Origin: Bin22 sp034428635
Lineage (GTDB): Bacteria; Chloroflexota; Dehalococcoidia; Lucifugimonadales; UBA3495
DNA length: 8,157 bases
Direction of reading: 5' to 3'
NCBI GenBank assembly: GCA_034428635.1
Contig: DAOUHR010000136.1
Span: forward strand, 1-8,157
Below, piece by piece: positions 1 through 6,940 of this stretch (position 1 is its first letter; every line of letters begins with the position of its first letter). A model generated the notes under the pieces. It did not search any database and was not told the origin of the DNA. It worked only from the letters and a program-made list of their open reading frames with translations. The position numbers and the translations under genes are program-made.

Positions 1-3000
1 AAAGGGGGTGCAGCCCGAGGTCTTGCCCTCCGCCCTGGATTTGAAGCGAGACTTCACCAAGGGCCTCTCCCTCCGACCCCCACAGGGCCTGGAGGGTGCG
101 GAAGGCTGGACCGAAGTCAATGCCGGTGGCCGACTTGGTCCGGTAGTATGCGGCCAGGTCCTGCGGCGCCAGCCTGTCTTTCAGGGCGCCAATGTCGGCA
201 CGTTCAGTCGGTGCAGTTCGCGGGTCAAGAAGGGAAAGCTGGCCCTGGGCGTGGGCCGTCCACTCTTCGTCTCCTTCCCCCTTGCTGAAGATTTCGAAGG
301 TGCGGGGTTGATTGCCCCTGGAGCCGTCAACCACCAGTTGCACCCGCTTGCCCGGTTCCGCTGCTTCATTCCCTCTATCGTACTCCGGGTAAACCAGGGG
401 GTTGAGGAGTTGAAACTCGTCAACAACCACGCCGGTGGCGCCCTCACTCCAGGGGACCGCGGCGGCCATTACGCCAAACAGGGCGCCAGGCATAATCACC
501 CGGCCGTAAACCCGGTGGTCGCCCAGCCAGGCGGGGTCGGAAGGGAACATCTCGGTCTCGAACATCACCTCGCCCCGAGGCGATTCATGCTTTGCGCCCA
601 GCAGGGGGTGAGAATCCTCTGACAGCCGCCGTTGTGGCGCCGGCACCCAGAAGCGCCGCCGCTGGAAGGGGTAGCCGGGAATGTTGATCTTTCGCCGTTC
701 TTCACCGGCGAACAGCCCTCGAAATTCCACCGGCAGGCCGGCCTTGTAGGCGCTGGCCACGGCGTTCACATAGGCGTCCGCCCTTTCCGGTTCTGAACCG
801 TCAATCGACGGACGCAAGATGCTCTGCAGCACCAGGGGCGTGTCGGCGACGCCTGCTCCCTGCGGCCAGTTCAGGGAAACCAGGGGACCCAGGATGGCGT
901 GGGGACCCAGCTCGATGACCGCGTCAACTCCCAGGTCGGCGGCAAGGGATTCCACGCAGGTTCGGAACTGCACGGGAGAACGGGCGTGCTGCCGCCAGTA
1001 GGCGCCGTCCATTTCCTGTCCGTCCTTCACCGGATCGCCCGTAATGTTGCTGACCAGGGTAACGGCAGGTTGGGAAATCGTGATTTGGTCGAAAACGGCC
1101 TCCAGGCGGTCCAGCGCCGGCTCCACCAGGGGGCTGTGGTAAGCGGGACTGGGGCGGAGCCGCCGGACGCTGACGCCGTCCGCCTCCAGTAAGTCAGCTA
1201 AGGCGTGCACTTCTTCCGCCGGGCCGCTGATAACCTGGTGGGCGCCGTTGTCCACGCCAATACAAAGGTCGGAACCGGGATGTTCCGCCTGCCAGTCGGA
1301 CACATAAGCCTCTACCGTGGCTGCCGGGGCAAAGACGACGGCCATAGCCCCCGGGCGGGGCAAGTCTCCCATCAGCCGGCCGCGGGCAGAGGCGAACTTC
1401 AAGCCCTCTTCCAGGGTGAAAACCCCGGCTGCCTGGGCGGCGGCTATTTCGCCCAGGCTGTGGCCCAATACTGCCACCGGCTCAATGCCCACACTGCGCC
1501 ACAGCGCGGTGAGACCGCATTCCAGCGCGTAGATGGCGGGCTGGGTCCACCTTGGTTCGTCCAGGTCGCCCTGCGATTCGGCCCGCCCGAACATAACATC
1601 CAGCAGAGAAACGCCACGTTCCTGTCGCATGAACCGGTCGCACCGGTCCATCACATCCCGAAACACCGGTTCCTGGCGATACAGTCCCTCGCCCATTCCC
1701 ACCCATTGGTTGCCCTGTCCGGTGTAGACAAAGGCGACACGGGCTGCCCGTTGGGGCAAATCAGACTCGCTGGAGTTCGCTATGGCATCCAGGCCCTGGC
1801 GCAGCGAATTGGAGTCGCAAAAGACCACGGCGGCCCTGAAATCGAAATGGCTCCGGGCAATGCTGGCAGTCCAGGCCAGGTCGGCCAGGTCGGGTCCGTC
1901 ACTATGTTCATTCAGCCAGTTAAGGTATGCCCTTGCCGAATCCTTGACGGCAGCCTGCGACTTGCCGGACAACGGCAGAAAACGGGCTGGCCTTTCCTCC
2001 GGTGCCCAGGCGGCACCGGACCCGTCGGGCTCGCTCAGTTCCGAAGTCGGACCAATGGGCAGGACGTTCCCGACAGGCCAGGCCACGTCGCCGTTTGCTC
2101 CTTCCTGGACAACAGGTTGCCCGTATCCTTCAACGATTACGTGGGCGTTGGTACCAGACCAGCCATAAGAACTTATGCCGGCTCGGGGCGGCCGGACGGA
2201 GTTGATTGGCCAGTCCAACTTTTCATCCGTAATCCGCACCGGCAGGTTTGCCCAGTCCGCACGGGGATTGGGGTTGTTGAAGTGCAGGTGCTTTGGAATT
2301 ACACCGTTTCGCATTGACAGCAGGGCTTTCATCAACCCCGCTACGCCTGCTGCGGGTTCCAGGTGGCCCACGTTGGTCTTGATTGAACCTACCAGGAGGG
2401 GGTGATCGGGGTCGCGCCCCTTGCCGTAGGCCTCGGCTGCAGAGGTCAGTTCTATAGGGTCGCCCACCTCGGTGCCGGTGCCGTGGGCCTCCAGGTAGTC
2501 CACCTCAGACGGTGCTATGCCGGCCTGGACCAGGGCTTCATCAATTACCTTCACCTGGGCATCGGCGCTGGGCACCGTCAGCCCCGCGCTGGCGCCGTCC
2601 TGGTTGATGGCTGTACCCAAAATGACCCCCCAGACAGGGTCGCCGTCGGCCCGTGCGTCGCACAACCGTTTTAGCACCACCACCCCACAGCCTTCACCAC
2701 GCACGAAGCCGTTGGCGGAGGCATCGAAGGCCTTGCACTGGCCGTCCGGCGACAGCATGCCCGCCTGGGCGCGCAGTTGGGTCAGGCGGCCGGAAAAAAT
2801 GGCCTGCACTCCGCCCACCATCATCAGGTCTACCTCGCCCTGCCGCAAAACCGAAACTGCCTGGTGCACTGCTACCAGCGACGAGGAACAGGCGGTATCC
2901 AGGGCGATGGCCGGGCCCTCCAGCCCCAGGGCGTAGGCCACCCTTCCTGCGACGGTGTTGAATGAGGTGCCGCTGACGGTGTACAGGCTGGCGGCCGGCT

Positions 3001-3502
3001 CGCTGACCTGGTTGGCGGAAGCCAGGCTTACGCCGCGGTAATCGTTGTTGCTGATGCCCATGTACACGCCGCTGCGGGTGTTCCTGAGGCTCTCCGGGTC
3101 TATACCGGCATCCTCCAGGGCCTGCCAGCAAGTCTCCAGCGTCATTCGCTGCTGGGGGTCCAGCAACTGGGCCTCCACTGGCGAGATACGGAAGAACTCT
3201 GCGTCAAACAGGTCTATGTCATCCACTAACGCGGCGTAGTGGCAGGCAGGATATTGGGCGGCGGATTTGGGGTAGAACTGCCCGATGCGCCCTGTTCCCG
3301 ACCCGGGGTTACCCTCCGTAATGGCGTTCCCGCCCCGCTCGAGCAACCGCCACAGGGAAGCGATGTCCGGGGCGCCTGGGAACTTGCACGCCATTCCTAC
3401 GACTGCAATGGGTTCGCTTCCGCCAGAGTTTTCATTATGTGGCATCGTTGCTTCGGGGACGAGGTGAGCCGGTGATCCGGTGTTGGAGTTAAAGCCTGCC
3501 AT
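1..3502 (-). CDS. Type I polyketide synthase, KS-AT-DH, partial (3' end beyond left edge)
   Basis: The protein elongates acyl chains by decarboxylative condensation and is cytosolic. The frame is open for 1167 codons to the window edge. Ketosynthase (KS), about residues 30-457: DTACSSS with Cys205, HGTGT with His340 and NVGHLEP with His380; the 135/40 spacing is normal for PKS KS domains. Acyltransferase (AT), about 590-890: GQGNQW, GHSLGE with Ser682, SARGRLM, and His789 in a PAYH motif. A post-AT linker ends in the usual YPFQRRRFW motif (about 940). Dehydratase (DH), from about 965: HPLLGA and HxxxGxxxxP (His996, Gly1000, Pro1005), then GIDFGPAF; the expected catalytic Asp falls just past the edge. 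The start is the first ATG after an in-frame TAA; a second ATG at 3445, 19 codons on, also fits, and neither has a strong Shine-Dalgarno. KS Cys is present, so this is not a decarboxylating KSQ loading domain. No loading module or docking coil is seen. KR, ER, MT and ACP domains, if present, are off-window. Confidence 0.96.
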   Translation of the reverse strand, partial: MAGFNSNTGSPAHLVPEATMPHNENSGGSEPIAVVGMACKFPGAPDIASLWRLLERGGNAITEGNPGSGTGRIGQFYPKSAAQYPACHYAALVDDIDLFDAEFFRISPVEAQLLDPQQRMTLETCWQALEDAGIDPESLRNTRSGVYMGISNNDYRGVSLASANQVSEPAASLYTVSGTSFNTVAGRVAYALGLEGPAIALDTACSSSLVAVHQAVSVLRQGEVDLMMVGGVQAIFSGRLTQLRAQAGMLSPDGQCKAFDASANGFVRGEGCGVVVLKRLCDARADGDPVWGVILGTAINQDGASAGLTVPSADAQVKVIDEALVQAGIAPSEVDYLEAHGTGTEVGDPIELTSAAEAYGKGRDPDHPLLVGSIKTNVGHLEPAAGVAGLMKALLSMRNGVIPKHLHFNNPNPRADWANLPVRITDEKLDWPINSVRPPRAGISSYGWSGTNAHVIVEGYGQPVVQEGANGDVAWPVGNVLPIGPTSELSEPDGSGAAWAPEERPARFLPLSGKSQAAVKDSARAYLNWLNEHSDGPDLADLAWTASIARSHFDFRAAVVFCDSNSLRQGLDAIANSSESDLPQRAARVAFVYTGQGNQWVGMGEGLYRQEPVFRDVMDRCDRFMRQERGVSLLDVMFGRAESQGDLDEPRWTQPAIYALECGLTALWRSVGIEPVAVLGHSLGEIAAAQAAGVFTLEEGLKFASARGRLMGDLPRPGAMAVVFAPAATVEAYVSDWQAEHPGSDLCIGVDNGAHQVISGPAEEVHALADLLEADGVSVRRLRPSPAYHSPLVEPALDRLEAVFDQITISQPAVTLVSNITGDPVKDGQEMDGAYWRQHARSPVQFRTCVESLAADLGVDAVIELGPHAILGPLVSLNWPQGAGVADTPLVLQSILRPSIDGSEPERADAYVNAVASAYKAGLPVEFRGLFAGEERRKINIPGYPFQRRRFWVPAPQRRLSEDSHPLLGAKHESPRGEVMFETEMFPSDPAWLGDHRVYGRVIMPGALFGVMAAAVPWSEGATGVVVDEFQLLNPLVYPEYDRGNEAAEPGKRVQLVVDGSRGNQPRTFEIFSKGEGDEEWTAHAQGQLSLLDPRTAPTERADIGALKDRLAPQDLAAYYRTKSATGIDFGPAFRTLQALWGSEGEALGEVSLQIQGGGQDLGLHPL

Positions 3503-3523
3503 ATCTCGCTCATGAAGGGGAAT

Positions 3524-3562
3524 AGTTGCTTATGAGTGCAGTTGCTTTTGAGTGCAGTTGCT
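3524..3562. repeat. 16-bp direct tandem repeat, 2.4 copies, in the PKS leader
   Basis: Unit 1 (3524-3539) reads AGTTGCTTATGAGTGC. Unit 2 (3540-3555) differs at one base. A third partial copy, AGTTGCT, spans 3556-3562. The period is exactly 16 bp. The array ends 21 bp before the PKS ATG and lies between it and the candidate -10 element, so it would be transcribed in the 5' leader. It could be a tandem operator read as DNA, an RNA-level element, or a chance slippage duplication. Confidence 0.85.
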
Positions 3563-3610
3563 GGCGCAAGGGAGCGTATGGTTATTGGTTGATACAAGGA
3601 CGCACCAGCC

Positions 3611-3619
3611 ATTATATCA
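3611..3619 (-). promoter_or_regulatory. Candidate extended -10 promoter of the PKS gene
   Basis: On the minus strand this reads TGATATAAT, a perfect TATAAT with the TG of an extended -10 one base upstream. No good -35 hexamer lies 16-19 bp further up, which extended -10 promoters tolerate. Transcription would start near 3604 and give a leader of about 100 nt before the ATG at 3502. It lies downstream of the permease stop, so the PKS need not depend on permease transcription. It was identified by motif only. Confidence 0.45.
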
Positions 3620-3681
3620 ACTGGACTGCGAGGCATAGCAGAAAAAACGTGAGCCAAAGTGAAGAATGGGATGGTTGCAGC

Positions 3682-5430
3682 CTACCTGGAGCCCCTTACC
3701 TGGACAGTGACGATGTCCAGCCCGTAGTACTTTTGGTGTCGGACAGAGGCTGCGTAGTGCCGGAGCAGGCGCAGGGAAATTTCGCCCTCCTCCCTCCCCT
3801 CGGCTTCCTCTTCCAGGTGGGCCAGGCGATCTTCCAGATTGGTCTCGTCGAAGACGGCCATAAACTCCAGTTCCACCTTGCCCGGTTCAGGCCGCGCCAC
3901 CACTACTAAACGCGGGGCCTCTTCAGGCTGCTGTTCGTCTTCTTGTCCCAACAGGCTCACAAGAGCCTCTTCGGAGGCCGCCAGGAGCCTCTCTGTGGAG
4001 GCCTCGTTCCAGCCCAGTTTGCCCGCTTGGCCGCGCGAAAACTTCTGGATTTCCGGCAGGGCAGACAGATCCAGGTTGACCTGGATGCGGCTGCTTCTCC
4101 TGGGACTCGTCAGGTCCAGGAAAAGGGTTAACAGAACAGCCGCCAGCGCCCCCACCAGCATTCCGTTGTCCAGCAGTCCGCCCCAGGTTCCGCCCAGCAG
4201 GTCCGCGAAGATCGTCTGCTGCTCTATTCCGGCGCCCAGCGAGAAGGAAACTCCCACCACTATCACCTTTTGGTAATCAAGGCCCGCCTGGATTAGCGTT
4301 CGTATTCCCTCCATGAACAGCAGGGCGATTGCCACCAGCAGGTACGCGCCCATAACGGGAGTTGGTATGGTGAGCAGGACCGCCGGCATTTTGGGAAACA
4401 GCGCAAGCACAATCAGGCAGGCGCCAATGACGTATCCGACCCGGCGAGAAGCTACGCCGGTAAGGCTGACCAGGGAAACGCTGGTGGAAGAGTAAACGGT
4501 GGAGGGCGGCGTACCGGCAATGCCCGACGCGAGAATACCCAGCCAATTGGTGTTGAGGGAACTCTGCACCCGGCGGTAGTCGGTTACCTGCTGGACCTTG
4601 CGTGAGGCCTGCTGGATGGCCACATTGTCGCCAATGTTCTTGATGCCGCCCACCAGGGTTACCACCACAAAAACCGGCAGCAGGGCCCAGAAGCTGGGGC
4701 CGAGCGTCAGGTCAAATGCGGGCGTATAGCCCGTGACAATTCCCACCCACGGAGCGTCAATCACCCGCTGAAAATCATAAATTCCGAACAACAGGGCAAC
4801 GGCGCAGCCTGCTCCGATTCCAATGAGGGGAGACCATAATCGCCAGGCGCCGGTCATACGCAGCGCCATAATAACGAAGACCGTCAGGGTTACGATCGCG
4901 ACGGTAGGTCCGGCGGCAACCGGAGAGCCCTGGGGCACTTCCTGGACCCGGTCTAGGGCTATGGGCAGGACGGCCACCGCGATGAGCATCAGTACCGTAG
5001 CCGAAACCACGGGCGTGATGATGCGGCGCAGCAGCGGCAACCAGACGGCCAGCGCCAGGTAAGACAGGGACCCCACTACGACCAGGCTTGCCAGAAGCGA
5101 CGGTCCGCCCGCAGCCAGGGCCAATACGGAAATGGCTATAAAGTTGGGCGTCGTGCCCATGATTAGTACGTAGCCGGACCCGAATCGCCAGAACCTGCTC
5201 GCCTGCAGGGCGGTGAGACAGCCCGAGATGACCAGGGAGGCGAAGACGGCCCAGGACAGATAACTCTCATCCTGTCCGCCGGCCCTGGCGGTGATCGCCA
5301 CTACTAATACCAGGGGCGCCAGCGCAAATACCGTGCCCTGGAGGCCGACCCCAAACGCTATCCACAAAGGACATCGTTCGTTCGATTCGTAGCGAATCGC
5401 CTGGTTAGTACCGGTTCCGGAAGACTGCAA
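3682..5430 (-). CDS. NCS2/NAT-family (xanthine/uracil type) permease with C-terminal RsbW-like domain
   Basis: A predicted inner-membrane secondary transporter of the nucleobase-cation symporter-2 fold. Residues 21-440 are a succession of hydrophobic segments. Family landmarks are FGSGYVLIMGTTPNFIA (about 83-99), NIGDN (265-269), TGVASRRVGY (324-333) and LFPKMPAVLLTIPTPVMGA (344-362). Usual substrate residues are not kept: by remembered alignment the TM8 Glu before the IGD motif is Lys264, and the QNNG signature before TGVAS reads TSVS (316-319). Substrate is therefore unknown. Residues 441-582 are soluble and resemble an anti-sigma-kinase-type HATPase (ALPEIQKFSRGQAGKL, SEEALVSLL, ISLRLLRHYAASV), with eroded ATP-site motifs. 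Family members without such a domain are about 430-480 residues, against 582 here. The start is TTG at 5430: an in-frame TGA lies upstream and the next Met is residue 91, inside the membrane region. A weak TAAAAT -10-like hexamer sits at 5462-5467; no clear Shine-Dalgarno is seen. Adjacent genes give no functional clue. Confidence 0.9.
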   Translation of the reverse strand: MQSSGTGTNQAIRYESNERCPLWIAFGVGLQGTVFALAPLVLVVAITARAGGQDESYLSWAVFASLVISGCLTALQASRFWRFGSGYVLIMGTTPNFIAISVLALAAGGPSLLASLVVVGSLSYLALAVWLPLLRRIITPVVSATVLMLIAVAVLPIALDRVQEVPQGSPVAAGPTVAIVTLTVFVIMALRMTGAWRLWSPLIGIGAGCAVALLFGIYDFQRVIDAPWVGIVTGYTPAFDLTLGPSFWALLPVFVVVTLVGGIKNIGDNVAIQQASRKVQQVTDYRRVQSSLNTNWLGILASGIAGTPPSTVYSSTSVSLVSLTGVASRRVGYVIGACLIVLALFPKMPAVLLTIPTPVMGAYLLVAIALLFMEGIRTLIQAGLDYQKVIVVGVSFSLGAGIEQQTIFADLLGGTWGGLLDNGMLVGALAAVLLTLFLDLTSPRRSSRIQVNLDLSALPEIQKFSRGQAGKLGWNEASTERLLAASEEALVSLLGQEDEQQPEEAPRLVVVARPEPGKVELEFMAVFDETNLEDRLAHLEEEAEGREEGEISLRLLRHYAASVRHQKYYGLDIVTVQVRGSR

Positions 5431-5642
5431 AACTACCCAACTTCGAAAGTGAAGTCAGGACATTTTACACTGCCAGCGGATCTTCGCAGCCCTGACCGGG
5501 CAGCACTTTGACGACCCATTGCGAATCCGAGCGCACACACATGCCGTGCTGTAGGTCCCGACAGGAATGGCAAGCACGGGTACACAGTTAGGGAACCGGG
5601 TGAAAACGGGAGACACCGCAGAAGGGGCCGTTGACATAGCGG

Positions 5643-5727
5643 CGGAGGGAGTGGGATTCGAACCCACGATACCCGGAGGTATACCGGTTTTCAAGACCGG
5701 CGCAATCGTCCACTCTGCCATCCCTCC
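5643..5727 (-). tRNA. tRNA-Ser (anticodon UGA)
   Basis: The 85-nt minus-strand sequence folds as a class II tRNA. The acceptor arm pairs GGAGGGA (5727-5721) with TCCCTCC (5650-5644), with discriminator G at 5643. The anticodon stem CCGGT/ACCGG encloses the loop CTTGAAA, giving anticodon TGA (complement of 5691-5693). A long variable arm follows, then the T arm GTGGG-TTCGAAT-CCCAC. The long variable arm, G73 and the anticodon together identify serine, decoding UCA and other UCN codons. The 3' CCA is not encoded, since the next bases are CCG. Confidence 0.97.
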
Positions 5728-5748
5728 CCAATAAATGGGCCCGCATAT

Positions 5749-5776
5749 GTTGTATGGAACGGCACCCGTTTGTCAA
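5749..5776 (-). promoter_or_regulatory. Promoter of tRNA-Ser
   Basis: A perfect -35 box TTGACA (complement of 5771-5776) is followed by a 16-bp spacer and the -10-like hexamer TACAAC (complement of 5749-5754, 4/6 matches). The start would fall near 5742, about 14 nt before the mature tRNA 5' end, leaving a short leader for RNase P. Confidence 0.6.
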
Positions 5777-5810
5777 TCTTGGCGTTCGCCGACAGATCAA
5801 AGGCGAGGCG

Positions 5811-5860
5811 GAGAAAGCCACTTTCTCGTCCCACTTGCGATGTAGGTCGGAACTTCGCAA
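5811..5860. repeat. Two short inverted repeats between tRNA-Ser and the MBL gene
   Basis: GAGAAAG (5811-5817), CCA, CTTTCTC (5821-5827) is a perfect 7-bp stem with a 3-nt loop. TTGCGA (5835-5840) pairs with TCGCAA (5855-5860) across 14 nt. No T-tract follows in either direction, so they do not look like intrinsic terminators. They lie upstream of both divergent promoters and could be operators or chance palindromes. Nothing else recognisable is in the roughly 220-bp gap apart from the two promoters. Confidence 0.4.
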
Positions 5861-5901
5861 AAAAGACCAGACACGACTCGGGATTTCCCCTTGCATATCA
5901 A

Positions 5902-5910
5902 TGGTATGCT
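5902..5910 (+). promoter_or_regulatory. Possible extended -10 promoter of the MBL gene
   Basis: TGGTATGCT carries the TG of an extended -10 and a 4/6 match to TATAAT. No convincing -35 box was found. The predicted start near 5917 gives a leader of about 34 nt to the ATG at 5951. Weak support, from position and motif only. Confidence 0.25.
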
Positions 5911-5935
5911 GGGATTCAACCAACCGAGTCAACAG

Positions 5936-5940
5936 TAGAG
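5936..5940 (+). promoter_or_regulatory. Ribosome binding site supporting the ATG at 5951
   Basis: AGAGG lies 10 bp before the ATG at 5951, a plausible Shine-Dalgarno. It supports this start, from which the family's N-terminal beta-strand (MADIYTLGAGTP) begins at once. Confidence 0.45.
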
Positions 5941-5950
5941 GTTCCCAGTT

Positions 5951-6811
5951 ATGGCAGACATTTACACCCTGGGCGCCGGTACGCCCACACCCACACCCAC
6001 CAGGTTTGGCAGTTCCCACGTCCTGAAGCTGGGCGAACAATTTCTAATGTTCGACTGCGGGCCGGCCACAACCCATAAGCTGGTCAAGGCGGGGTTGTTC
6101 CCCACCCAGATCGACTACCTCTTCTTCACGCACCACCATTTCGATCACGACATCGATTATCCCTGCTTTCTGCTTTGTCGCTGGGACCAGAGTATCGGCA
6201 AAGAGAACCAACTGCAGGTCTTCGGCCCCGACCTGACCGAAAAGATTACAGAAGGCATCATCGGGGAGAACGGCCTGTTTTCCCACGATTGGAAAGCCCG
6301 CGTAAACCACCCTCTGAGCCAGCAGGTCTTCGTCAATCGCGGCGGAACGCTGCCAAGGCCCGTTCCATCCGTGGCAGCAAAGGATGTGGGCGTTGGAAGG
6401 GTGTTCAGTGGGCCCGATTGGGAGGTGACTGCCGCCACCGGCGAACACGTTCAGCCATGGCTCGACTCCCTGGCCTACCGAGTGGATTCTCCCGATGGCA
6501 GCGTCATCTTTACCGGCGACACCCAGCCCTGCGACTCCGTGACCCAGTTGGCGCACGGAGCGGACATGATGCTCTGCATGTGCTGGGATGACCAGGCAGT
6601 CATGGATGCCAACGGAGAATTCACCGGCCAGTGCGGTACCACCGGCGCCGCCCGCATGGCCCAGGAAGCTGGAGTCAAGAAACTTGTCCTGGTACACGTA
6701 GGGCCCCACCTGTCCGCTCATGGCCCCATGGAACAGGGTATCGGCGATATAAGTCGAATTTACGACGGCGAGATTGTGTTCTCCGAGGAACTGATGCGCA
6801 TTTCCCTGTAA
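5951..6811 (+). CDS. Metallo-beta-lactamase-fold hydrolase (ElaC/AtsA-like)
   Basis: A 286-residue, probably cytosolic, dinuclear metal hydrolase; no signal peptide is visible. The N-terminus has the ElaC/AtsA-type opening LGAGTPTPTPTRFGSS (residues 7-22). The metal site is complete: HHHFDH gives His61, His63, Asp65 and His66; GEH gives His166; GDT gives the bridging Asp190; LVLVH gives His249. These match the seven-ligand pattern of the RNase Z/arylsulfatase AtsA branch. An RNase Z identity is not supported: no long flexible tRNA-binding arm is evident, and the usual H-E-A/T segment after the GAD motif reads LCMCWDD (208-214). The substrate is unknown. The gene is transcribed alone, divergent from tRNA-Ser and convergent with the GMC gene, from which it is separated by a repeat element starting 19 bp after its stop codon. 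Confidence 0.92.
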   Translation: MADIYTLGAGTPTPTPTRFGSSHVLKLGEQFLMFDCGPATTHKLVKAGLFPTQIDYLFFTHHHFDHDIDYPCFLLCRWDQSIGKENQLQVFGPDLTEKITEGIIGENGLFSHDWKARVNHPLSQQVFVNRGGTLPRPVPSVAAKDVGVGRVFSGPDWEVTAATGEHVQPWLDSLAYRVDSPDGSVIFTGDTQPCDSVTQLAHGADMMLCMCWDDQAVMDANGEFTGQCGTTGAARMAQEAGVKKLVLVHVGPHLSAHGPMEQGIGDISRIYDGEIVFSEELMRISL

Positions 6812-6860
6812 GGGGTCAAGCAAACCCTTAGGGAGTGTCGTCAAAAGCCGAGTTTCGTCT

Positions 6861-6878
6861 TTCCGGCGAAAGCCGGAA
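6861..6878 (+). repeat. REP-like GAAA-loop hairpin
   Basis: TTCCGGC (6861-6867) and GCCGGAA (6872-6878) form a perfect 7-bp stem closed by GAAA, a GNRA tetraloop when transcribed from the plus strand. With the following TCCAG it resembles the intergenic palindromes of the ATTCCCGCGAAAGCGGGAAT type found in many bacterial genomes. There is no T-run, so it is not a canonical terminator, though it could shield 3' ends of the two convergent transcripts. Confidence 0.7.
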
Positions 6879-6912
6879 TCCAGATCCGTCAAGTAAATGG
6901 GTGATATGCTCC

Positions 6913-6940
6913 GCGATATACCAGACTCCTGGTATAGCGC
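6913..6940. repeat. Long hairpin inside the MITE-like element
   Basis: TATACCAG (6917-6924), loop ACTC, CTGGTATA (6929-6936) is a perfect 8-bp stem. Beyond one A/G mismatch, GCG (6913-6915) pairs with CGC (6938-6940). No T-tract follows on either strand. Confidence 0.75.

Noticed and set aside
1205..2317. A 370-codon plus-strand open frame, with several smaller ones, between 1 and 3500
   Set aside because: All are antisense shadows of the PKS, whose minus-strand frame holds ordered KS, AT and DH motifs. The plus-strand translations show no family motifs.
3397..3657. An 86-codon minus-strand frame overlapping the PKS start
   Set aside because: It is in a different frame from the KS motifs, shows no domain, and its far end overlaps the PKS coding region. 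It is better explained as leader plus shadow.
3625..3660. Possible intrinsic terminator after the permease (a T6 run on the minus strand)
   Set aside because: No stable stem was found immediately upstream of the T-run.
5441..5456. Small palindrome around CTTCGAAAGTGAAG upstream of the permease
   Set aside because: Its arms are only about 5 bp, within chance expectation, and it has no second copy to support an operator.
5455..5721. Minus-strand open frame beginning MAEWTIAPVLKTG
   Set aside because: Its first part is a translation of tRNA-Ser, a well-known false protein. The remainder has no motif.
6044..6892. A 282-codon minus-strand open frame
   Set aside because: It is antisense to the MBL gene, which has a complete metal-binding motif set. 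The minus-strand translation has no recognisable domain and runs into the repeat element.
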